DNA from: a bacterium | GTDB taxonomy: Bacteria; Thermosulfidibacterota; Thermosulfidibacteria; Thermosulfidibacterales; Thermosulfidibacteraceae | Assembly: GCA_027037155.1 (NCBI GenBank) | Contig: JALWBK010000207.1 | Span: 1-7,496 of the forward strand | Direction: 5' to 3' | Length of the DNA: 7,496 bases | Part shown: positions 1 through 7,027 of the stretch, piece by piece | How positions within the stretch are numbered: the first letter of the stretch is position 1 | How the letters are laid out: each line of letters opens with the position of its first letter | Notes under the pieces: model-generated | Seen by the model: the letters and a program-made list of their open reading frames with translations, nothing else | Database searches by the model: none | Told to the model about the DNA's origin: nothing | Translations under genes and position numbers: made by a program

Positions 1-1258
1 AGGGTATGGTGGTTCTTATGCCCCTAACCACAAACTCCCTCAATGCCCTCTTGCTTCTGGCAATAACCTCACTTCTGTCCTTACCCCAAACTATAAGCTT
101 TGCCACGATGGGGTCGTACTCCATGGGAACAACGGCTCCCTCATACACACCTGAATCAACCCTTATGCCAGGACCACCGGGCACCCTGTAACCAGTTATC
201 TTACCAGGAGCCGGCATGAAATTGTTGAAGGGATCTTCCGCATAAATACGGAACTCCATAGCAGCGCCTTCCATCTTCACATCTTCCTGTGAGATGGAAA
301 GCCGCTCCCCTGCAGCGATCTTTATCATCTCCTTAACGATATCAACACCGGTTACCATCTCTGTAACGGGATGTTCCACCTGCAGACGGGTGTTGACCTC
401 TAAGAAGTAGAAGTTCCTGTCCTTATCCACCAAAAACTCCACCGTACCAGCGCTGTAGTAGCCAGCCGCCTTAGCCACCTTCAGGGCAGCCTCACCCATA
501 CGGCGCCTTAAGTCTTCATCCATGATAACCGAAGGGGTCTCCTCAATGACCTTCTGGTGACGCCTCTGTATGGAACACTCCCTCTCACCGAGATAGACGC
601 CATTGCCCTCCTTATCCACCAGTATCTGCATCTCTACGTGCCTGGGATTCTCTATGTACTTCTCAATGTAAAGCGAATCATCGCCAAAAGCACCGGCAGC
701 CTCAGACCTTGCGAGTCTAACGGCAGACTCCAGCTCCTCCCTGTTGTGAACGAGCCTCATTCCCTTACCGCCACCACCGGCAACTGCCTTGAGCATAATG
801 GGAAAGCCTATCTCCTCGGCCTTCTTAAATATCTCCTCATCAGAAAGAGGCTCCAAGGTACCGGGTATCACCGGAACGCCTGCCTTCATAGCGGTCTGTC
901 TCGCCACAGTCTTGCTGCCCATAGCAACTATGGACTCTTTGGGAGGGCCTATAAAGACTATACCTTCGCTCTCACAGGCTTCGGCAAACTCCGCATTCTC
1001 AGCCAGAAAACCGTAACCCGGATGTATAGCCTCAGCGCCGGATCTCTTGGCCACATCTATTATCTTATCTATCCTCAGATAGCTCTCCTTTGCAGGAGCC
1101 GGACCAATGTGATACGCCTCGTCAGCCATCCTAACGTGCAGGGCATCCCTGTCCACGTCAGAATAAACGGCAACGGTCTCTATCCCCATCTCCCTGCAAG
1201 CTCTTATGATCCTAACGGCGATCTCGCTTCTGTTGGCAATCAGCACCTTTTTAAACAT
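1..1258 (-). CDS. accC: Biotin carboxylase subunit of an acyl-CoA carboxylase (propionyl-CoA carboxylase alpha type), 3' end missing
   Basis: Catalyses ATP- and bicarbonate-dependent carboxylation of biotin on a carrier protein, the first half-reaction of acetyl-/propionyl-CoA carboxylase, in the cytoplasm. 419 residues are visible from the ATG start; the frame stays open to the window edge, so the C-terminus is missing (stand-alone subunits are usually about 445-500 residues; alpha chains with a fused biotin domain about 650). Seen: N-terminal [12 protein letters not shown] (residues 6-17), ATP-grasp glycine loop GGGGKGM (161-167), HVEMQ (207-211), QRRHQK (231-236, catalytic Lys) and the active-site block [14 protein letters not shown] (287-300). 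RIYAEDP (337-343) and YDPIVAKLI (381-389) resemble propionyl-/methylcrotonyl-CoA carboxylase alpha chains more than housekeeping AccC, so pccA may be the better symbol. The start is fixed by AAGGAGG seven bases upstream. It follows pccB by 12 bases, consistent with co-translation. Odd: NRSEIA instead of the commoner NRGEIA. Family assignment is very secure; acyl-CoA specificity is inferred from pccB. Confidence 0.96.
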   Translation of the reverse strand, partial: MFKKVLIANRSEIAVRIIRACREMGIETVAVYSDVDRDALHVRMADEAYHIGPAPAKESYLRIDKIIDVAKRSGAEAIHPGYGFLAENAEFAEACESEGIVFIGPPKESIVAMGSKTVARQTAMKAGVPVIPGTLEPLSDEEIFKKAEEIGFPIMLKAVAGGGGKGMRLVHNREELESAVRLARSEAAGAFGDDSLYIEKYIENPRHVEMQILVDKEGNGVYLGERECSIQRRHQKVIEETPSVIMDEDLRRRMGEAALKVAKAAGYYSAGTVEFLVDKDRNFYFLEVNTRLQVEHPVTEMVTGVDIVKEMIKIAAGERLSISQEDVKMEGAAMEFRIYAEDPFNNFMPAPGKITGYRVPGGPGIRVDSGVYEGAVVPMEYDPIVAKLIVWGKDRSEVIARSKRALREFVVRGIRTTIP

Positions 1259-1265
1259 GCGTAGC

Positions 1266-1272
1266 CTCCTTT
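1266..1272 (-). promoter_or_regulatory. Shine-Dalgarno of the biotin carboxylase gene
   Basis: AAGGAGG on the minus strand, seven bases before the ATG at 1258. It overlaps the TAA stop codon of pccB (1273-1271), so ribosomes ending pccB sit directly on this site. This fits translational coupling of the two carboxylase subunits and fixes the start codon. Confidence 0.85.
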
Positions 1273-2821
1273 ATAGAGGTATGTTTCCGTGTTTCTTGGG
1301 CGGCATGGTGTCCCTCTTACCCAAGCAGGTCTCAAGGGCCTGGATGAGCCTCTTTCTGGTAACCTTGGGCTCAATAACCTCGTCAATGTAGCCCATCTGA
1401 GCGGCAATGTAGGGATTGGCAAAGGTCTTTCTGTACTCGGCAACCAATCTCGCCTTCTCCGCCTCCGGATCCTCAGCCTGGGCGATCTGCTTTCTGAAGA
1501 TGATGTTAACTGCACCATCGGGTCCCATAACTGCAATCTCCGCTGTAGGCCATGCGAAGTTATAGTCGGACCTTACATTTTTGGAACCAAGCACGTCAAA
1601 GGCACCACCGTAGGCCTTCCTCAAGACAACCGTCAGCTTGGGTACTGTGGCCTCGCAGTACGCGTAAAGCAACTTGGCACCGTGCTTAATGATTCCGCCA
1701 TGCTCCTGAGCCACACCGGGCAGGAATCCCGGAACGTCCTCAAAGGTGATGATGGGAATATTGAAAGCATCGCAGAAGCGCACGAACCTCGCACCTTTCA
1801 CAGATGCGTTTATGTCAAGGCAACCGGCGAGGTGCATAGGCTGGTTGGCCACTATGCCAACCACATGGCCGTTCAACCTGGCAAAGCCTATAACCAAGTT
1901 GGGCGCAAAAAGCGGCTGCACCTCAAAAAAGTAGTGGTCATCCACCACCGTCTTTATAATCTCCTTTACATCGTATGGCTTGTTGGGATCATCGGGCACC
2001 ACATAGTTGAGATCTTCATCCTCTCTATTAGGATCATCTGTAGGCTCCTTGTAAGGCGGATCCTCCATGTTGTTCTGAGGCAGGAAAGAGAGAAGCTCTC
2101 TGATCATAAGCAGACACTCTTCATCGTTTTCGGCCATAAAGTGAGCCACACCAGAAATCGTGTTGTGGGTGAGGGCTCCACCAAGCTCCTCCTTGGTTAT
2201 CTCCTCGTGGGTGGTGGCCTTTATAACATCGGGACCCGTTATGAACATGTAGGATGTACCCTTAACCATGAAGATAAAGTCCGTTATGGCAGGAGAGTAT
2301 ACCGCTCCTCCTGCACAAGGACCCATAATCGCAGAGATCTGAGGCACCACACCGGAGTAAAGGGTGTTTCTCAAGAATATATCGGCATAACCAGCGAGAG
2401 AAACCACACCCTCCTGGATCCTCGCACCACCAGAGTCGTTCAGTCCTATAACAGGACAACCGTTTTTGGCGGCAAGATCCATAATCTTGCATACCTTTTT
2501 GGCAAACATCTCCGAAAGGGAACCGCCAAAGACAGTGAAGTCATGGGAGAAGACGTAAACGGTTCTGCCGTTGATCTTACCAAATCCCGTAACCACACCG
2601 TCGCCCAAGATCTTCTGCTTGTCCATACCGAAATGGGAGCAACGATGAACCACAAACTTGTCTATCTCAACAAAGGTACCCTTATCCAGCAGAATATTGA
2701 GACGCTCTCTGGCCGTTAGCTTGCCCATCTTATGCTGCTTCTCAATCTTCTCCGGCCCTCCTCCCTGCTCGGCAAGCTCGTTAAGCCTCCTTAACTCCTG
2801 AAGCTTCTCTTCAATACCCAT
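1271..2821 (-). CDS. pccB: Acyl-CoA carboxylase carboxyltransferase subunit, propionyl-CoA type
   Basis: Transfers CO2 from carboxybiotin to an acyl-CoA, most likely propionyl-CoA to give methylmalonyl-CoA; cytoplasmic, normally a hexameric core. 516 residues, full length for PccB (about 510-540). Two crotonase-fold halves are visible. The N-terminal half has [10 protein letters not shown] (130-139) and the oxyanion-hole loop [12 protein letters not shown] (167-178). The C-terminal half has DVPGFLPG (362-369), [14 protein letters not shown] (375-388) and [14 protein letters not shown] (401-414). An acidic linker (about 253-285) separates the halves, and the protein ends in the family tail [10 protein letters not shown]. 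Asp409 matches, from memory, the Asp that favours propionyl-CoA in Streptomyces PccB, where the acetyl-CoA enzyme has Ile. Methylmalonyl-CoA decarboxylase alpha and transcarboxylase 12S subunits share this fold, but the adjacent biotin carboxylase favours an ATP-driven carboxylase. Start ATG with GGAGGG five bases upstream, 23 bases after rsmA. Family very secure; substrate moderately so. Confidence 0.97.
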   Translation of the reverse strand: MGIEEKLQELRRLNELAEQGGGPEKIEKQHKMGKLTARERLNILLDKGTFVEIDKFVVHRCSHFGMDKQKILGDGVVTGFGKINGRTVYVFSHDFTVFGGSLSEMFAKKVCKIMDLAAKNGCPVIGLNDSGGARIQEGVVSLAGYADIFLRNTLYSGVVPQISAIMGPCAGGAVYSPAITDFIFMVKGTSYMFITGPDVIKATTHEEITKEELGGALTHNTISGVAHFMAENDEECLLMIRELLSFLPQNNMEDPPYKEPTDDPNREDEDLNYVVPDDPNKPYDVKEIIKTVVDDHYFFEVQPLFAPNLVIGFARLNGHVVGIVANQPMHLAGCLDINASVKGARFVRFCDAFNIPIITFEDVPGFLPGVAQEHGGIIKHGAKLLYAYCEATVPKLTVVLRKAYGGAFDVLGSKNVRSDYNFAWPTAEIAVMGPDGAVNIIFRKQIAQAEDPEAEKARLVAEYRKTFANPYIAAQMGYIDEVIEPKVTRKRLIQALETCLGKRDTMPPKKHGNIPL

Positions 2822-2826
2822 ACCAA

Positions 2827-2832
2827 CCCTCC
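2827..2832 (-). promoter_or_regulatory. Shine-Dalgarno of pccB
   Basis: GGAGGG on the minus strand, five bases before the ATG at 2821, in the 23-base gap after the rsmA stop. The gap holds no terminator-like hairpin and has no room for a separate promoter, so pccB is probably read from the same transcript as rsmA. Confidence 0.8.
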
Positions 2833-2844
2833 AAATGGTTTTAG

Positions 2845-3675
2845 TTAGCCTCTATTTAACAGATTTTTGTAATACTGAGCAACAGCCAACCACTGCTGCG
2901 GAGTCAACGCATCAGGCCTCAGATCAGCATCCACTCCAGCCTTCTCAAGCACCTCTTTCCAGTTTATTTCCGGTATGGAAAAAGACAAGGCTTTGTAAAT
3001 TTTCTTTCTACGATACGGAAACCCTGCGTTCAAAATCCGTTTCAAAACCTTTGCGAGGTTATCTTCAAGCACCCTCTCCCTTACCCCATAAAGGACAGTA
3101 GAATCTACCTCAGGCCTCGGCCAAAACGCGTTCTTTGACACACTGAATAAGACTTTAACAGAAAAGACCAGCGAGAACAAGACACTCAACACGCCGTAGG
3201 CCTTGGTTCCACTGGAAGCAGTTATCCTTTCTGCCACCTCCTTTTGAAACATAAGCACGAATCTATCCACCCTCTTCGCCTCATCCCAAAGTTTGAACAT
3301 GAAAGGTGACGAGATGCTATAGGGAAGGTTGGAAACAACAACCGCCCCTTCGGGAAGGAGAGTCTTTAAGTCCAGATCCAGCACATCGGCCTCTACCACC
3401 TCAACATGGGGGTACCTACCCAAAAGATCTACTAAATGCCTGTAAAGAAGGGGATCCTTCTCAACCACCACCAGTCTACCACAGCTTTCGGCAAGGGCAA
3501 GGGAGAGGGCCCCATGTCCCCCTCCCACCTCTAAAACCCACGAAGAAGGATCAAGTTGTGCACAAGAGACTATCCTTTCAACAACCCTGTCATCTATGAG
3601 AAAATTCTGACCTAAGGCCTTCTTTGGCCTTATCCCCTTTTGTCTTACCTCATTTAAAAGCTCCCTGCTTTTCAC
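2845..3675 (-). CDS. rsmA: 16S rRNA (adenine1518/1519-N6)-dimethyltransferase RsmA (KsgA)
   Basis: Uses S-adenosylmethionine to dimethylate two adjacent adenines in the loop of helix 45 of 16S rRNA, a late step of 30S subunit maturation; loss gives kasugamycin resistance in known bacteria. 276 residues, normal length. Seen: LGQNFL (21-26), SAM motif I EVGGGHG (49-55), acidic motif II VVVEKDP (69-75), EADVLDLD (95-102), catalytic motif NLPY (116-119), and [10 protein letters not shown] (184-193), followed by the helical C-terminal domain with [12 protein letters not shown] (219-230). The start is GTG, overlapping the transaldolase stop by four bases; only a weak GGAT lies eight bases upstream, so initiation probably depends on coupling. 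The 20 residues before LGQNFL are comparable to the Bacillus protein, supporting this start. Odd: GGG in motif I where many members have GPG. Confidence 0.96.
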   Translation of the reverse strand: MKSRELLNEVRQKGIRPKKALGQNFLIDDRVVERIVSCAQLDPSSWVLEVGGGHGALSLALAESCGRLVVVEKDPLLYRHLVDLLGRYPHVEVVEADVLDLDLKTLLPEGAVVVSNLPYSISSPFMFKLWDEAKRVDRFVLMFQKEVAERITASSGTKAYGVLSVLFSLVFSVKVLFSVSKNAFWPRPEVDSTVLYGVRERVLEDNLAKVLKRILNAGFPYRRKKIYKALSFSIPEINWKEVLEKAGVDADLRPDALTPQQWLAVAQYYKNLLNRG

Positions 3676-4343
3676 TTTATGGCATCCAAAAGATCCATAT
3701 CACCAAAGGCAGCACGCCAATCATTCAGAAAGCGCTTTATGCCTATGTCTGTAAGTGGATGCCTGAGAAGCTGCTCCATAACCTTGTAAGGCACAGTAAC
3801 AATGTCGGCTCCTATCTCAGCCGCCTCCACCACATGCCTGGGGTGACGCACACTGGCAACAATCACCTCTGTCTTAAAGTCGTAGTACTTCAAAATGGGC
3901 ACGATAGAGGATATCAAAGCCATGCCCTCGTGGCTTATGTCGTCAAGCCTTCCTACAAAGGGAGAGACAAAGGTGGCCCCTGCCTTAGCCGCCAAGATAG
4001 CCTGAGACGGTGAGAAGATCAGCGTAACGTTGGTCTTTATGCCCTCTTCCGATAGGGTCTTCACCGCCTTCAATCCCTCCTTGGTCATAGGGATCTTGAT
4101 GGCGATGTTGGGATGGATCTTGGCAAGCTCACGGGCCTCTCTCACCATCCCCTCATAGTCAAGGCTCAGCACCTCAGCGCTGACAGGCCCATCAACGATG
4201 GAACATATCTCCTCAAGAACCTCCCTGTACTTCCTACCCGTTTTTGCCACCAGGGTAGGATTGGTGGTGACACCGTCCAAAATACCCCAACTCGCTACCT
4301 CTCTGATCTCATCTACAAAGGCGGTATCCAGAAAAAACTTCAT
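3672..4343 (-). CDS. tal: Short transaldolase of the TalC/FSA family
   Basis: Predicted to exchange the dihydroxyacetone unit between sedoheptulose 7-phosphate plus glyceraldehyde 3-phosphate and erythrose 4-phosphate plus fructose 6-phosphate, in the non-oxidative pentose phosphate pathway; cytoplasmic. 223 residues, the usual size of the short (about 215-225) family. A single TIM barrel is indicated by MKFFLDTA (1-8), GVTTNPTL (24-31), SAEV (55-58), the Schiff-base lysine in IAIKIPMT (Lys83), SPFVGRLDD (127-135), ASVRHPRH (163-170) and a C-terminal FLNDWRAAF (205-213). Phe129 and Glu57 occur where E. coli fructose-6-phosphate aldolase has Tyr131 and Gln59, which argues for transaldolase rather than aldolase activity. 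It overlaps mutS (ATGA) and rsmA (GTGA) by four bases each and has a strong Shine-Dalgarno inside the mutS 3' end. Family secure; exact activity inferred. Confidence 0.94.
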   Translation of the reverse strand: MKFFLDTAFVDEIREVASWGILDGVTTNPTLVAKTGRKYREVLEEICSIVDGPVSAEVLSLDYEGMVREARELAKIHPNIAIKIPMTKEGLKAVKTLSEEGIKTNVTLIFSPSQAILAAKAGATFVSPFVGRLDDISHEGMALISSIVPILKYYDFKTEVIVASVRHPRHVVEAAEIGADIVTVPYKVMEQLLRHPLTDIGIKRFLNDWRAAFGDMDLLDAIK

Positions 4344-6808
4344 CGCTCTCCCTCCTCAGCCAGTCTTTTCAGCTCCTCCAATATCATAAGCGCCTCAAGG
4401 GGCGAAACCCTTTCAAGATCCAGATTTCTTAATTTCACAATCACGGGATGCTCGTAAAGGGGCAAAGGTGTCTGGGCAGAACTTTCAAGCTCTGCCAGTA
4501 TCTCTTTCGCCCTCTCCACAACCTCCTCAGGCACCCCTGCAAGCCGCGCCACATAGATACCATAACTCTTGTCCGCACCACCAGGCACCAATCTATGGGT
4601 AAAGATGATTCTATCCTGCCACTCCTTTACCTCCACCCTGTAGTTCACCACGCTGGGAATCTCCTGTGAAAGGGAGGTCAGCTCGTGATAATGGGTGGCA
4701 AAGAGTGTTTTGGCCCCAATCTTTCTTGCAATATACTCTACCGTAGCCCAAGCAATAGACATACCATCATAGGTGCTGGTACCCCTTCCCACCTCATCCA
4801 ATACCACCAAAGATTGAGTGGTGGCGTTGTTGAGGATATTGGCCGTTTCGGCCATCTCCACCATAAAGGTGGACTGTCCCTGGGCAAGGTTATCGGCGGT
4901 ACCTATTCTGGTCATGATGCGGTCAACAGGGGTTATCACGGCGTTTTTAGCAGGAACAAAGGATCCCATCTGTGCCAAAAGCACTATGAGGGCCACCTGC
5001 CTTATGTAGGTAGATTTACCGCTCATATTGGGACCCGTAATGATGTGGACCTCCCCTGGCTTCAACACCGTGTCGTTGGGAACAAAATCCTCCTTCAGCA
5101 TCACCTCCACCACAGGATGGCGCCCATCCTTTATAACAATCTCTCCCGTCTCCACCACTTTAGGTTTAACGTAGTTCCTCTCTGCCGCTACCCTCGCCAG
5201 GGAGTTTAGGAAATCAAGCTCTCCCACCGCTTCAGCTATTGCCCTAAGCTCACCGCTTTTGGCGGCAATTCTACTGAGAATATCCCCGTAAATTCTTCTC
5301 TCCAGTTCCTGTATTCTCTCCTCAGCACTCAGTATCTCCTCTTCAACCCTTTTGAGCTCATCGGTTATGAACCTTTCTGCATTCACCAAGGTCTGCTTTC
5401 GCTGATAGTCGGAAGGGACCTTGTCAAGATGTGCCTTTGTAACCTCTATGTAGTAACCAAAGACCTTGTTGTACTTTACCTTCAAAGAGGAAATGCCTGT
5501 GCGTGCCCTCTCCTTTGCCTCGTACTGTTTAATCCAAGCATCGGAATTGTGCTTTACATCCTTCAGCCTATCCAAAGCCTCGTCAAAACCGTACTTTATG
5601 AGATATGGGCTATCAGGGTCATCCTCCACTCCCCTTTCAATAAGCTCCACCAGCTCATCAAGCGGATAAAGATTGCCACCAAGCTCTCTGAGGAGTGCAC
5701 TATCCGCTTCCCCCACCAGATCCTTCAACTCCGGCACCCTCTTCAACAACACAAGCAGAGAGAGAAGCTCCTTTGGCTTTGCAATGCCGCTTTCAACCCT
5801 TGTGACGATCCTCGCCACATCCCCCACACCCTTCAACAGGGAGGTAAGATCCACATCCAAAAGATAGTGAACTGCATCCAACCTGCGCCTTATAGCCTCT
5901 GTATCGTATAAGGGATTCAGTATGGCCTCCCTGAGCCTCCTGTAGCCCATAGGAGTGACAGTCTTATTAAGCACCCGAAAGAGGGTACCCTCCTCCGTTC
6001 CCTCCCTGAGATTCCTAACGAGTTCCAGATGCCTTATTGTTGCCGCATCTAAATAGGCAAAGCCCTCCTTAACGTGAAACCTTACCCTTTTAACATGCTC
6101 TAAAGGAACGTAAAGCACCTCTTTAAGATAGCGGATTAAAGCTCCAAGGGCCCTCACCACCAAAGGCTTTCCGTAAAGGCCAAGAGCATCTATGGTGCTT
6201 TTGTAATGCTCCTCCACCACCTCCTTAGCGCACTGAAAGTCAAAAAAGTAAGGATCACACTCTTCTGTAAAAACACCTTCAATTTCCTCAAAAGCGCTGC
6301 CTTCTGGATAAATCAGGGTCTTGGGAGACATTCGCTGTAAAAGGTCCTCTACCTCCCCCTTAGAACCCTCAAAGACAACGGCGTTCCCATCAAGAAGACT
6401 GATAAAAGCTACAGCAAAGTCCCTTTTCTCCCTGAGGATTGAAGCCACATACTCAGGGGACTTCTCCCCCTCCTCAGATTCTATATAGGTGCCTGGCGTG
6501 ATTACCCGAACCACTTCTCTTTTGACTATACCCCTCGCCTTGGAAGGATCTTCCACCTGTTCACACACCGCCACCTTAAAGCCAGCATCCAAAAGTCTCT
6601 TTATGTACCCCTCAACAGAGTGGTAGGGAACACCACACATGGGTAGACCATTTCTGCTGGTGAGGGTAATATTCAGCACCTTTGAGGCCACTTCGGCATC
6701 TTCGTTGAACATCTCGTAAAAGTCACCCAAACGAAACAAAAGAATAGCATCTGGGTAGGACCTCTTAAGGGCTAAGTACTGCTTAATCATAGGGGTGAGT
6801 TTTTCCAT
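4340..6808 (-). CDS. mutS: DNA mismatch repair protein MutS
   Basis: Recognises mismatches and small loops in DNA as an ATP-driven sliding clamp and recruits MutL. 822 residues from the ATG chosen here. Domains: mismatch binding with GDFYEMF (28-34, the Phe-x-Glu wedge) and [13 protein letters not shown] (57-69); connector about 120-250; lever and clamp about 255-540 with [15 protein letters not shown] (446-460); ATPase domain with Walker [10 protein letters not shown] (592-600), Walker B LVVLDE (667-672), GRGTSTYDG and ATHYHEL (704-710), and GGADKSYGI (743-751). The C-terminal dimerisation helices end [15 protein letters not shown]. All catalytic motifs are intact and the length matches MutS1, not the endonuclease-bearing MutS2. 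A TTG at 6820 is in frame and would add four residues, but [12 protein letters not shown] looks like a normal MutS start. Neither start has a Shine-Dalgarno. tRNA-Glu ends 21 bases upstream. No mutL is in the window. Confidence 0.97.
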   Translation of the reverse strand: MEKLTPMIKQYLALKRSYPDAILLFRLGDFYEMFNEDAEVASKVLNITLTSRNGLPMCGVPYHSVEGYIKRLLDAGFKVAVCEQVEDPSKARGIVKREVVRVITPGTYIESEEGEKSPEYVASILREKRDFAVAFISLLDGNAVVFEGSKGEVEDLLQRMSPKTLIYPEGSAFEEIEGVFTEECDPYFFDFQCAKEVVEEHYKSTIDALGLYGKPLVVRALGALIRYLKEVLYVPLEHVKRVRFHVKEGFAYLDAATIRHLELVRNLREGTEEGTLFRVLNKTVTPMGYRRLREAILNPLYDTEAIRRRLDAVHYLLDVDLTSLLKGVGDVARIVTRVESGIAKPKELLSLLVLLKRVPELKDLVGEADSALLRELGGNLYPLDELVELIERGVEDDPDSPYLIKYGFDEALDRLKDVKHNSDAWIKQYEAKERARTGISSLKVKYNKVFGYYIEVTKAHLDKVPSDYQRKQTLVNAERFITDELKRVEEEILSAEERIQELERRIYGDILSRIAAKSGELRAIAEAVGELDFLNSLARVAAERNYVKPKVVETGEIVIKDGRHPVVEVMLKEDFVPNDTVLKPGEVHIITGPNMSGKSTYIRQVALIVLLAQMGSFVPAKNAVITPVDRIMTRIGTADNLAQGQSTFMVEMAETANILNNATTQSLVVLDEVGRGTSTYDGMSIAWATVEYIARKIGAKTLFATHYHELTSLSQEIPSVVNYRVEVKEWQDRIIFTHRLVPGGADKSYGIYVARLAGVPEEVVERAKEILAELESSAQTPLPLYEHPVIVKLRNLDLERVSPLEALMILEELKRLAEEGER
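4350..4356 (-). promoter_or_regulatory. Shine-Dalgarno of the transaldolase gene
   Basis: AGGAGGG on the minus strand, six bases before the ATG at 4343 and inside the last codons of mutS. Together with the ATGA stop/start overlap it fixes the transaldolase start and suggests both re-initiation and independent ribosome entry. Confidence 0.85.
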
Positions 6809-6829
6809 GACCAAACCCAAAGAAGAGAG
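6809..6829 (-). promoter_or_regulatory. Short mutS leader between tRNA-Glu and the ATG, without Shine-Dalgarno
   Basis: Only 21 bases separate the tRNA-Glu discriminator base from the mutS ATG. The first half is a pyrimidine tract (CTCTCTTCT) and the rest is T/G-rich (TTTGGGTTTGG). No AGGAGG-like purine stretch is present, unlike the downstream transaldolase, pccB and biotin carboxylase genes. There is no room for a promoter here, so mutS transcripts probably come from the tRNA promoter or further upstream, and tRNA 3' processing would leave this leader as the mRNA 5' end. Confidence 0.55.
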
Positions 6830-6904
6830 TGTCCCCGGGGGGATTTGAACCCCCGTTACCGGCGTGAAAGGCCGGTGTCCTGGACCGGGCTAGACGACGG
6901 GGAC
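6830..6904 (-). tRNA. tRNA-Glu, anticodon UUC
   Basis: A complete cloverleaf of 75 bases. The acceptor stem GTCCCCG pairs perfectly with CGGGGAC; the D arm is GTC/GAC with GG in its loop; the anticodon stem CCGGC/GCCGG encloses CTTTCAC, giving anticodon TTC at 6868-6866; the variable loop is TAAC; the T arm GGGGG/CCCCC encloses TTCAAAT. The discriminator base is A (E. coli tRNA-Glu has G). The 3' CCA is not encoded, so a CCA-adding enzyme is needed. It follows tRNA-Lys by six bases, implying one precursor processed by RNase P and a 3' endonuclease, and it directly precedes mutS. Confidence 0.97.
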
Positions 6905-6910
6905 ACAAAG

Positions 6911-6983
6911 TGAGCCGGGCAGGGGTCGAACCTGCGACCAACGGCTTAAAAGGCCGTTGCTCTACCAGCTGAGCTACCGGCCC
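6911..6983 (-). tRNA. tRNA-Lys, anticodon UUU
   Basis: A complete cloverleaf of 73 bases. The acceptor stem GGGCCGG pairs with CCGGCTC, with one G-U pair at the second position; the D arm is GCTC/GAGC with GG in its loop; the anticodon stem ACGGC/GCCGT encloses CTTTTAA, giving anticodon TTT at 6950-6948; the variable loop is TGGTC; the T arm GCAGG/CCTGC encloses TTCGACC. The discriminator is A and no CCA is encoded. It is the first gene of the tRNA-Lys/tRNA-Glu pair, and a candidate promoter lies just upstream. Confidence 0.97.
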
Positions 6984-6998
6984 ACAATTTGCTCGGCT

Positions 6999-7027
6999 TA
7001 ATTAACAAACGGCTTACCCTTCGTCAA
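6999..7027 (-). promoter_or_regulatory. Candidate sigma70-type promoter for the tRNA-Lys/tRNA-Glu/mutS unit
   Basis: Reading the minus strand, TTGACG (7027-7022, five of six bases of the -35 consensus) is followed 17 bases later by the AT-rich TAATTA (7004-6999). The -10 match is poor; GTTAAT (7006-7001) fits better but leaves a 15-base spacer. A GC-rich stretch (GCCGAGC) follows, as in stringently controlled stable-RNA promoters. Transcription would begin about 8-10 bases before mature tRNA-Lys. The -35 overlaps the TGA stop of the upstream gene. The location is apt, but it is a pattern match only. Confidence 0.42.

Noticed and set aside
557..1264. 235-codon plus-strand frame opposite the biotin carboxylase gene
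   Set aside because: Also codon-aligned antisense to a clear gene; the translation shows no family motif and its start has no supporting signal.
1289..2719. Long open frame (476 codons) on the plus strand opposite pccB
   Set aside because: It is codon-aligned antisense to pccB and exists only because pccB avoids TTA, CTA and TCA codons there. The product is rich in His, Arg and Gly with no recognisable motif, while the minus-strand protein is a full-length family member.
1271..2821. Sodium-pumping methylmalonyl-CoA decarboxylase alpha subunit
   Set aside because: The fold is shared, but the next gene is an ATP-dependent biotin carboxylase and no membrane beta or small gamma subunit is present, so a carboxylase is favoured.
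6818..6820. TTG as the mutS start codon, giving 826 residues
   Set aside because: It would begin nine bases after tRNA-Glu, directly behind a pyrimidine tract, adding only Met-Gly-Leu-Val. The ATG at 6808 gives a normal MutS N-terminus. It cannot be fully excluded because neither start has a Shine-Dalgarno.
6984..7023. Rho-independent terminator between the unidentified gene and tRNA-Lys
   Set aside because: The spacer has direct rather than inverted repeats of TAAGCCG and no GC-rich hairpin followed by a T run.
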